64,000 bases of DNA from Amycolatopsis tolypomycina (GTDB taxonomy: Bacteria; Actinomycetota; Actinomycetes; Mycobacteriales; Pseudonocardiaceae): positions 310,001 to 374,000 of the forward strand of contig NZ_FNSO01000003.1 in NCBI RefSeq assembly GCF_900105945.1, written 5' to 3'. The notes below the pieces were generated by a model. That model had not been told where the DNA came from. It worked only from the letters and a program-made list of their open reading frames with translations, and ran no database searches. A program made the translations under genes and the position numbers. Within the stretch, counting starts at the first letter, position 1, and each line of letters opens with the position of its first letter. Shown piece by piece: positions 53,721-64,000 of this stretch.

Positions 53721-54611
53721 ATGGTTCAGCTCGGTCTGATCGGCCTGGGCAAGATGGGCTTCAACATGCGTGAGCGGCTGCGTGCGGCCGGTCACGAGGT
53801 GGTCGGCTACGACCGCAACCCGGACGTCAGCGACACGACCTCGCTCGAGGACCTGGTGTCCAAACTGGACGGCCCGCGGATCGTCTGGATCATGGTGCCC
53901 GCCGGCGAGCCGACCCGGGCGACCGTCACCGAGCTGGGCAACCTGCTCTCCGCCGGCGACATGGTGATCGACGGTGGCAACTCGAAGTACACCGACGACA
54001 AGCTGAACGCCGACCTGCTCGCGGCGAAGAGCATCGGCTACCTCGACTGCGGCGTGTCCGGTGGCGTGTGGGGCAAGGAGAACGGCTACGGCCTGATGGT
54101 CGGCGGCGCCGCCGCCGACGTCGAGAAGGCGATGCCGATCTTCGACGCGCTGCGCCCGGACGGCCCGCGTGAAGAAGGCTTCTCGCACGCCGGCGACGTC
54201 GGCGCGGGCCACTACGCGAAGATGATCCACAACGGCATCGAGTACGGCATGATGCAGGCCTTCGCGGAGGGCTTCGAGCTGCTCGAGGCCGCGAAGGTCG
54301 TCAAGGACGTGCCCGCGGTGATCAAGGGCTGGCAGCGCGGCACCGTCGTCCGGTCGTGGCTGCTCGACCTGCTCGTGCGCGCGCTCGACGAGGACCCGGA
54401 GCTGGACGACCTCGAGGGCTACGTCGAGGATTCGGGCGAGGGCCGCTGGACGCTGGAAGAGGCGATCAACAACGCGGTGCCGGCGCCGGTCATCTCGGCG
54501 GCGCTGTTCGCGCGGTTCGCTTCGCGGCAGGAGCACTCGGCCGCGATGCGCGCGGTCGCCGCGCTGCGCAACCAGTTCGGCGGGCACGCCGTGAAGAAGG
54601 CCGGCGGATAA
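53721..54611 (+). CDS. gnd: 6-phosphogluconate dehydrogenase, decarboxylating
   Basis: A 296-residue short-form enzyme of the YqeC/GndA type. The NAD(P)-binding [20 protein letters not shown] is at the N-terminus, the substrate loop is [20 protein letters not shown], and the catalytic Lys sits in [20 protein letters not shown]. It makes ribulose-5-phosphate. Location between dnaN and recF is shared with several actinobacteria, though not with M. tuberculosis. recF follows after 10 bp. Confidence 0.93.
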   Translation: MVQLGLIGLGKMGFNMRERLRAAGHEVVGYDRNPDVSDTTSLEDLVSKLDGPRIVWIMVPAGEPTRATVTELGNLLSAGDMVIDGGNSKYTDDKLNADLLAAKSIGYLDCGVSGGVWGKENGYGLMVGGAAADVEKAMPIFDALRPDGPREEGFSHAGDVGAGHYAKMIHNGIEYGMMQAFAEGFELLEAAKVVKDVPAVIKGWQRGTVVRSWLLDLLVRALDEDPELDDLEGYVEDSGEGRWTLEEAINNAVPAPVISAALFARFASRQEHSAAMRAVAALRNQFGGHAVKKAGG

Positions 54612-54621
54612 GGAGCAGCTG

Positions 54622-55776
54622 GTGTATCTGCGACACCTGCAGGTCACCGACTTCCGCTCCTGGCCGCAGGCCGATCTCGCGCTCGAACCGGGGCCGGCCG
54701 TGCTGGTCGGCCAGAACGGCCGCGGCAAGACCAACTTGCTGGAGGCGATCGGGTACGTCGCGACGCTGGGTTCGCACCGAGTCGCGACGGACGCGCCGCT
54801 GATCCGGCACGGCTGCGAGCGTGCGCTGGTGCGGGTCGCGGTGGTCAACGACGACCGCGAGCTGACCGTCGAGCTGGAGATCACCGCGGGCCGGGCGAAC
54901 CGCGCCCGGGTCAACCGCGGTGCGGTCGGCCGTCCGCGTGACGTGCTCGGGATCCTGCGCACGGTGCTGTTCTCCCCGGAGGACCTCGCGCTCGTGCGGG
55001 GCGACCCCGGCGAGCGAAGACGGTTCCTCGACGAGCTCCTGGTGCTGCGCGCGCCGCGGTACGCCGGGGTTCGGGCGGACTACGAGAAGGTGCTGAAGCA
55101 GCGGAACGCCCTGCTCAAGACGGCCGGGAAACGGCGTACGGGCCGCGAAGACCCGTACGCGCTGTCGACGCTCGAGGTCTGGGACGACCACCTGGCAGTG
55201 GCCGGCGCGGAGCTGCTGGCCGCGCGCCTGAACCTCGTCGCCGACCTCGCGCCGTACGCGGCCGCGGCGTACATGGGGGTCGCGCCGGACTCGCGGCCGG
55301 CGAAGATCGCCTACCGGTCGTCGCTGGGCGCGGCCCTGCCGGAGACGTACGGCGTACCGGATGGCGAACGGGCGCAACCCGAGGTCCTCAAGGACGTCCT
55401 GCTGAAGGCGCTGGGTGAAGCCCGCAAGGCGGAGCTCGAGCGCGGCATCAGCCTGGTCGGCCCGCACCGGGACGAGCTGGAGCTGATCCTGGGCCAGGCG
55501 CCGGCCAAGGGGTACGCGAGCCACGGCGAGTCGTGGTCGTTCGCCCTCGCGCTCCGGCTCGGCAGCTACGAGCTGCTGCGGGCGGAGGCGGGCGAGCCGG
55601 TGCTGCTGCTCGACGACGTGTTCGCCGAGCTGGACCGCAAGCGCCGGGCCCGGCTGGCCGAGGTGGCCGCGAGCGCCGAACAGGTGCTGGTGACCGCCGC
55701 GGTCGACGAAGACGTGCCCGGCGAGCTGGCCGGGCACCGGTTCGTGGTGGCGGACGGTGAGATCACGCGTGGCTGA
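54622..55776 (+). CDS. recF: DNA replication and repair protein RecF
   Basis: A 384-residue SMC-like ATPase. The N-terminal [20 protein letters not shown] precedes Walker [16 protein letters not shown] near residues 33-47; the ABC-type signature region is [20 protein letters not shown], and Walker B is [17 protein letters not shown]. It loads RecA at gaps. The GTG start is 10 bp after gnd with AAGGAG upstream, so the two may be co-transcribed. Confidence 0.96.
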   Translation: MYLRHLQVTDFRSWPQADLALEPGPAVLVGQNGRGKTNLLEAIGYVATLGSHRVATDAPLIRHGCERALVRVAVVNDDRELTVELEITAGRANRARVNRGAVGRPRDVLGILRTVLFSPEDLALVRGDPGERRRFLDELLVLRAPRYAGVRADYEKVLKQRNALLKTAGKRRTGREDPYALSTLEVWDDHLAVAGAELLAARLNLVADLAPYAAAAYMGVAPDSRPAKIAYRSSLGAALPETYGVPDGERAQPEVLKDVLLKALGEARKAELERGISLVGPHRDELELILGQAPAKGYASHGESWSFALALRLGSYELLRAEAGEPVLLLDDVFAELDRKRRARLAEVAASAEQVLVTAAVDEDVPGELAGHRFVVADGEITRG

Positions 55777-56488
55777 GCAAGGCGACCGGGCACCCCGTGT
55801 GACGGGCAGCACAAACCGCACCCGATCTGGGGACAAACCTGTGGACAGTGTGGATAACACGGTGAATGAGTTATCGCTGCCTGTGACCTTGCGGCCGGAT
55901 GGGTGGCACAAAGCGCCCAAAAACGGCGCCAAGCCTCCGGCGGACACCGAACGTGATGGCGACGCTGGGCCGAACGAGGCTCCGCTGACCGGGCGCGACC
56001 TGGCGCACGCCGCCCTCGAGGCCGCGAAGGCCAAGGCGAAGGAGCGGGGCGTGCCGCCCGGGCGCCGTCGTACCGCGGTCGGCGGGGGGCAGAACCCCCG
56101 GCGTCGCCGCTGGTCGGGGCCGGGTGCGGACCCGCGCGACCCGCAGCCGCTCGGCCGCCTCGTCTCGCGGCTGGTCAGCGACCGCGGGTGGAACGAGAGC
56201 GTCACGAGCGCCCGCGTCTTCGCGCAGTGGGCGCGGCTGGTCGGCGAAGACGTCGCCGAGCACGCGCAGCCGGTCGCGCTGAAGGACGGCGAGCTCACCG
56301 TCCGCGCCAGCTCCACGGCGTGGGCGACCCAGCTGCGGTTGCTGCAGGGAAAGCTGCTGGCCAAGATCGCGGCGGGGGTCGGCAACGGCGTCGTCAAGCG
56401 GATGCGGATCCAGGGCCCGACCGCCCCGAGCTGGCGGAAAGGACCCCGGCACGTGCCGGGCCGCGGCCCGCGTGACACGTACGGCTGA
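55769..56488 (+). CDS. dciA: DciA-family helicase loader/operator (DUF721)
   Basis: A 239-residue DciA/DUF721 protein. The conserved KH-like domain is C-terminal, about 110-220: [20 protein letters not shown] and [20 protein letters not shown]. DciA interacts with the replicative helicase DnaB in bacteria without DnaC/DnaI; the M. tuberculosis homologue is Rv0004. The N-terminus is basic and disordered and overlaps three DnaA boxes in the DNA. The gene overlaps recF; starts at 55769 or 55757 (both GTG) are equally possible. Confidence 0.9.
   Translation: MAEQGDRAPRVTGSTNRTRSGDKPVDSVDNTVNELSLPVTLRPDGWHKAPKNGAKPPADTERDGDAGPNEAPLTGRDLAHAALEAAKAKAKERGVPPGRRRTAVGGGQNPRRRRWSGPGADPRDPQPLGRLVSRLVSDRGWNESVTSARVFAQWARLVGEDVAEHAQPVALKDGELTVRASSTAWATQLRLLQGKLLAKIAAGVGNGVVKRMRIQGPTAPSWRKGPRHVPGRGPRDTYG
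55828..55857. promoter_or_regulatory. Three DnaA boxes inside dciA
   Basis: TGGGGACAA (55828-55836), TGTGGACAG (55840-55848) and TGTGGATAA (55849-55857) are nearly contiguous on one strand. They lie inside the dciA coding region, 3.5 kb from oriC. Confidence 0.65.
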
Positions 56489-56586
56489 CCCGGGTTGCGC
56501 GATGCTCGGTTGAATGCCCCGAGAACGCATCCAGACCTCCCGAGATACGTCAAGAGTCGGCTCGAACCGATTTCGTTCGTCTGTGA

Positions 56587-58653
<2,067 letters not shown>

Positions 58654-58704
58654 GCGTCCCCCGCTCTTGTCCCGCCTGGACCACCCGCACCCGAGAAGGA
58701 CCTC

Positions 58705-61251
<2,547 letters not shown>

Positions 61252-61300
61252 GTTCGGCTACGGACAGCGCCCCCACGGCACGGGTAAGGACTGACTCTTC

Positions 61301-61951
61301 GTGACACCATCCGAGAATCCCGAGGCAGCGGGTTCGAACGGGACTCCGGCGAGCCCACCCTGGCAGCGGGTCGACAAGGAAGGCGACTCCGAAGCGACGG
61401 TCAAGCTGGCCACGGAGGAAGCGCAGCCCGCCGCCACCACCGCGACCGAGCGTCCGGTGGTGACGGGCAGCGCGGCCCCCCGCCTGTTCGGAGCGGGCGA
61501 CACCCCGCCGGCGCCCACCAGCGAGGTCCCTTCGGCATCGACGCAGCGCGCTCGCCCGAGCGCCCTGCGCCGCCCGGGCCGCGGCCCGCGCCGGGCGTCC
61601 CTGCAGGTGAAGCGCTTCGACCCGTGGTCGGTCCTCAAGCTGTCCCTGGTCCTGGGCGTCGCGATGTTCTTCGTCTGGCTGGTGGCGGTCGGAGTCCTGT
61701 ACACGGTGCTCGACGGAATGGGCGTCTGGGACAAGCTGAACGGAACGTACTCCTCCCTGGTCGGCGGCGAGGGCGCGAACGCGTCGGCAGAACCCCTGAT
61801 CAGCGCGGGCCGGGTGTTCGGCATCGCGGCCATCCTGGGCGCGATCAACATCGTCCTGGTCTCGGCACTGGCCACGGTGAGCGCGTTCATCTACAACGTC
61901 TCGGCCGACCTGGCCGGAGGCCTGGAGGTCACCCTGTCCGAACGGGAGTGA
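61301..61951 (+). CDS. DUF3566 membrane protein
   Basis: A 216-residue protein. A disordered Ser/Pro/Thr-rich N-terminus of about 100 residues precedes the DUF3566 domain: VKRFDPWSVLKLSLVLGVAM, then a second hydrophobic segment AGRVFGIAAILGAINIVLVS. The domain has two membrane helices. Location after gyrA and before tRNA-Ile is conserved (Rv0007 in M. tuberculosis). Function unknown. GTG start. Confidence 0.9.
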   Translation: MTPSENPEAAGSNGTPASPPWQRVDKEGDSEATVKLATEEAQPAATTATERPVVTGSAAPRLFGAGDTPPAPTSEVPSASTQRARPSALRRPGRGPRRASLQVKRFDPWSVLKLSLVLGVAMFFVWLVAVGVLYTVLDGMGVWDKLNGTYSSLVGGEGANASAEPLISAGRVFGIAAILGAINIVLVSALATVSAFIYNVSADLAGGLEVTLSERE

Positions 61952-62000
61952 CCCGGTTGCAGGGCCCCTTCGGGGGTCCTGTAAAGTTCTCCTCGTTCAA

Positions 62001-62074
62001 GGGCCTATAGCTCAGGCGGTTAGAGCGCTTCGCTGATAACGAAGAGGTCCCAGGTTCAAGTCCTGGTAGGCCCA
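62001..62074 (+). tRNA. ileT: tRNA-Ile (anticodon GAT)
   Basis: A 74-nt cloverleaf. The acceptor stem GGGCCTA pairs with TAGGCCC with discriminator A; the anticodon stem CTTCG/CGAAG holds the loop CTGATAA with anticodon GAT; the T-arm has GGTTCAAGTCC. CCA is not encoded. tRNA-Ile after gyrA is the usual actinobacterial position. Confidence 0.97.
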
Positions 62075-62082
62075 CGCAAGTC

Positions 62083-62115
62083 AAGCCCGGTTCGCGTCTC
62101 GCGAGCCGGGCTTTT
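62083..62115 (+). terminator. Terminator after tRNA-Ile
   Basis: AAGCCCGG (62083-62090) pairs with CCGGGCTT (62106-62113), extended by TTCGCG/CGCGAG-type pairing, and a T-run TTTT follows. Confidence 0.8.
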
Positions 62116-62130
62116 GCGTGACCTTGGTGA

Positions 62131-62718
62131 CTACGTGGGTGGCTGTCGGTCGCCGGGAATGCGGGCTGCCTCGCGGGCCGCGGTCTCGACTCGATCGTGG
62201 AACTCGGACCACCTGTCGGGCAGGTTGCTCACCGTGGGGTGGTAGCCGGCGTGGCCGTCGATGAGCTCGCGGATGATGTCGGCGTGACCGGCGTGGCGGT
62301 TGGTCTCCGTGATCATGTGGACGAGCATCCAGTGCAACGTCACGTCACACATGCCTTCGGGGAAGTGGGGCACCTTGCCGGGTGAGTCGAGGTCGAGTGC
62401 CGCGATGGTGGCGTTCGCGTGCTCCCACGATCTTTTGTACTGCGCGATGATGTCCTCGCGCGTCTCCTCGGGGCGGGCTAGGAAATCCTCTGCTTGCGTG
62501 CGGTCGACCAGCCACTCTCCCGCGTGGGCCGGTCGGTCGAACACTTCGCCGAAGTAGCCGAACTCGTTGCCCGTCAGGTGTTTCACCAGTCCGAGGAGAT
62601 TGGTTCCGGTCGGGGTGAGCGGGCGGCGCGCGTCGTACTCGGACAGGCCGTCGAGTTTCCACACCAGGACTTCGCGCACCTGCTGCAAGTACAGGTGCAA
62701 ATAGGTTTTCGGATCCAC
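62131..62718 (-). CDS. DinB/DUF664 family protein
   Basis: A 195-residue four-helix-bundle protein. The metal-ligand positions are present: H47 in VKHLTGNEFGYF and two His in MITETNRHAGHADIIRE. The family includes thiol transferases and DinB-like damage-inducible proteins; the activity here is unknown. It ends 12 bp after the tRNA terminator and is convergent with it. Confidence 0.85.
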   Translation of the reverse strand: MDPKTYLHLYLQQVREVLVWKLDGLSEYDARRPLTPTGTNLLGLVKHLTGNEFGYFGEVFDRPAHAGEWLVDRTQAEDFLARPEETREDIIAQYKRSWEHANATIAALDLDSPGKVPHFPEGMCDVTLHWMLVHMITETNRHAGHADIIRELIDGHAGYHPTVSNLPDRWSEFHDRVETAAREAARIPGDRQPPT

Positions 62719-62808
62719 GTTCCGACCCTAGGAATCCGGTGCCGCCGCGGTCTTGGACACGCGTGCCGTCTCGATCGACGATGCGTGCCAGCGTGGTTGG
62801 ATGGCTCG

Positions 62809-63783
62809 ATGGACTCGGTGCGCGGCTCGGTTCGGCTCGACACCGAACAGGCCGGCGTCGACGCCTTCCGCGACGGCTGGGAAGCGCAGATCGGCGACGG
62901 TTTCACGTTGCCCGCGTTCAACCACGAAGCCACCGCCGGAGCCGTTGTTCGTGGTCTTGCCTCCCGCGTCGGGGACTCAGTCGTCACAGACTTCGAAACC
63001 GCCACGCGGGTACGGGTCGATTCCGCGTTTCCCGACACTGGCGAACTGCGGCTCTACGTGGTGCATCGCGGCGCCTACATCCTCAAGCGTGAACGCGACT
63101 CGATAGCTGTCGACGCCGGCCAATTCCTGCTGGGCCGCTCGACCGGGGTCACCGGCTACGAAGTCGCCGCGGGCACCTCCGCCCAGGTGATCGGGCTGCC
63201 CGCCGAGGCGCTGGGCCTGTTCGCCGACGGCACGCAGGCGACCGGCCCGGCCGCCGCCGCGGAGGTTCGTCTGCTGCTGGCACACACGCGTGTCGTCCAC
63301 GCGACGCTCGGCGACCTCAGCGATGGCGGCGTCCAAGCCGGCCGCAACGCACTGGTGGAGCTGGTCCGCGGGGTTCTGCACGGGTATGTCGACGGCACCG
63401 AACCCGGCCTCGCTGGCCCGCTGGTCCACGCGGCAGGCAACCTCGCCGATCAACTGCTCACCGATCCGGACCTGACACCGGCGCTGCTGGCGCGCCACCT
63501 CAAGGTCTCGCTGCGAACGTTGCACCGGGCCTTCGCGTCAACCGGCGAGCCCGTCGCGGCGTACATCCGCCGACGTCGCCTCGAGCAGGCGCGCCGCGCG
63601 CTCCTCGCGCCGTCCCGCCCCACGGTTTCGGAGGTCGCGGCGCACTGGCAGTTCGCCGACAGCAGCCACTTCATCCGGATGTTTCGTCGCCAGTACGGCC
63701 GGACGCCGGCCCAGTACGCCCGCGATCACCAGGTGTCGCCCGGGACCAGCACCGCCGACAGGCGGGCCAGCACCTCGGGGTGA
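62809..63783 (+). CDS. AraC-family transcriptional regulator
   Basis: A 324-residue regulator with an AraC-type HTH domain at about 210-310: LLARHLKVSLRTLHRAFAST and VSEVAAHWQFADSSHFIRMF with RRQYGRTPAQYAR. The N-terminal 200 residues form a cupin-like ligand-sensing region (AraC_binding_2-like). The ATG at 62809 begins MDSVRGSVRL; the frame is open upstream without support. Its 3' end overlaps the convergent ArsR-family gene by 58 bp. Confidence 0.85.
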   Translation: MDSVRGSVRLDTEQAGVDAFRDGWEAQIGDGFTLPAFNHEATAGAVVRGLASRVGDSVVTDFETATRVRVDSAFPDTGELRLYVVHRGAYILKRERDSIAVDAGQFLLGRSTGVTGYEVAAGTSAQVIGLPAEALGLFADGTQATGPAAAAEVRLLLAHTRVVHATLGDLSDGGVQAGRNALVELVRGVLHGYVDGTEPGLAGPLVHAAGNLADQLLTDPDLTPALLARHLKVSLRTLHRAFASTGEPVAAYIRRRRLEQARRALLAPSRPTVSEVAAHWQFADSSHFIRMFRRQYGRTPAQYARDHQVSPGTSTADRRASTSG

Positions 63784-64000
63784 ACGCGGTAGTAGACCCA
63801 GGTCCCACGCCGCTCGCCGGTGATCAGGCCGGATTCGCGCAGCACCTTGAGGTGGTGGGAGATGGTCGGGCCGGTCAGGTCGAACGCGTCGGTCAGGTCG
63901 CACACGCACGCCTCGCCGCCGCCGTGGGACGCGATCAGTGACAGCAACCGCAGGCGCACCGGGTCGGCCATCGCCTTGAACAGCTTCGACAGCTCGATGG
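63726..64000 (-). CDS. ArsR-family regulator, 5' end beyond window
   Basis: About 91 residues are visible; an ATG at 63971 is internal because the frame continues upstream as IELSKLFKAMADPVRLRLLS, a typical ArsR N-terminus, up to the window edge. The winged-helix recognition region is GPTISHHLKVLRESGLITGE. The metal-site motif ACVCDL matches the CVC box of arsenic-responsive ArsR proteins, so arsenite sensing is likely. Convergent overlap with the AraC gene. Confidence 0.85.
   Translation of the reverse strand, partial: IELSKLFKAMADPVRLRLLSLIASHGGGEACVCDLTDAFDLTGPTISHHLKVLRESGLITGERRGTWVYYRVHPEVLARLSAVLVPGDTW

Overview
The window is the replication-origin region of a high-GC actinomycete chromosome. 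The gene content and order point to the Pseudonocardiaceae, probably Amycolatopsis or a close relative, but this is inference without a database search. Evidence: very high GC, many GTG starts, several start codons placed directly after a -10 element, and an order that follows the Mycobacterium tuberculosis origin (pcnA, Nudix, DUF6049-type protein, murJ, sigM, anti-sigma, trxB, trxA, cwlM, parB, parA, rsmG, jag, yidC, yidD, rnpA, rpmH, dnaA, oriC, dnaN, gnd, recF, dciA, gyrB, gyrA, DUF3566, tRNA-Ile). Two features differ from mycobacteria. MurJ and its pseudokinase partner are separate genes, and a leuS/YqgE/MFS block lies to the left of the pcnA-to-dnaA block.

Layout. 1-6.2 kb: leuS (3' end beyond the window) with a Leu-rich leader peptide and attenuator, a secreted phytase-like esterase, an SdpI-family membrane protein, YqgE and an MFS transporter. 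6.3-24.1 kb: a co-directional eight-gene island with tight or overlapping starts. It holds a YbaB-like protein, a WXG100-like protein, a 2585-residue multi-domain toxin, a small coupled protein, two TNT-domain proteins and two large proteins that combine an Imm35-like domain with ADP-ribosylglycohydrolase (ARH) domains. 24.1-27.7 kb (minus strand): methyltransferase, orphan histidine kinase, CCA-adding enzyme. 27.8-39.7 kb (plus strand): cell-wall and redox block. 39.9-43.7 kb: GNAT, aminotransferase, D-Ala-D-Ala ligase, P-loop protein. 43.8-49.5 kb (minus strand): parB-parA-rsmG-jag-yidC-yidD-rnpA-rpmH with parS sites. 50-62 kb (plus strand): dnaA, oriC, dnaN, gnd, recF, dciA, gyrB, gyrA, DUF3566, tRNA-Ile. 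The right edge holds DinB, an AraC-family regulator and an ArsR-family regulator cut by the window end.

The most notable element is the 6.3-24.1 kb island. The toxin carries, in order, a WXG100/CpnT-type N-terminus, long low-complexity linkers, ADP-ribosyltransferase 1, a papain-fold (Tox-PL) domain lacking its catalytic residues, ADP-ribosyltransferase 2, an intact Tox-PL domain and a RelA/SpoT-like C-terminal tip. Downstream lie three ARH domains, one with an intact active site and two degenerate. ARH enzymes remove ADP-ribose, so the island plausibly encodes both the modification and its reversal. Both TNT domains appear to lack the catalytic Gln and are fused to a YezG-like immunity domain, which suggests decoy or immunity roles. 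No ESX secretion-core genes are present in the window.
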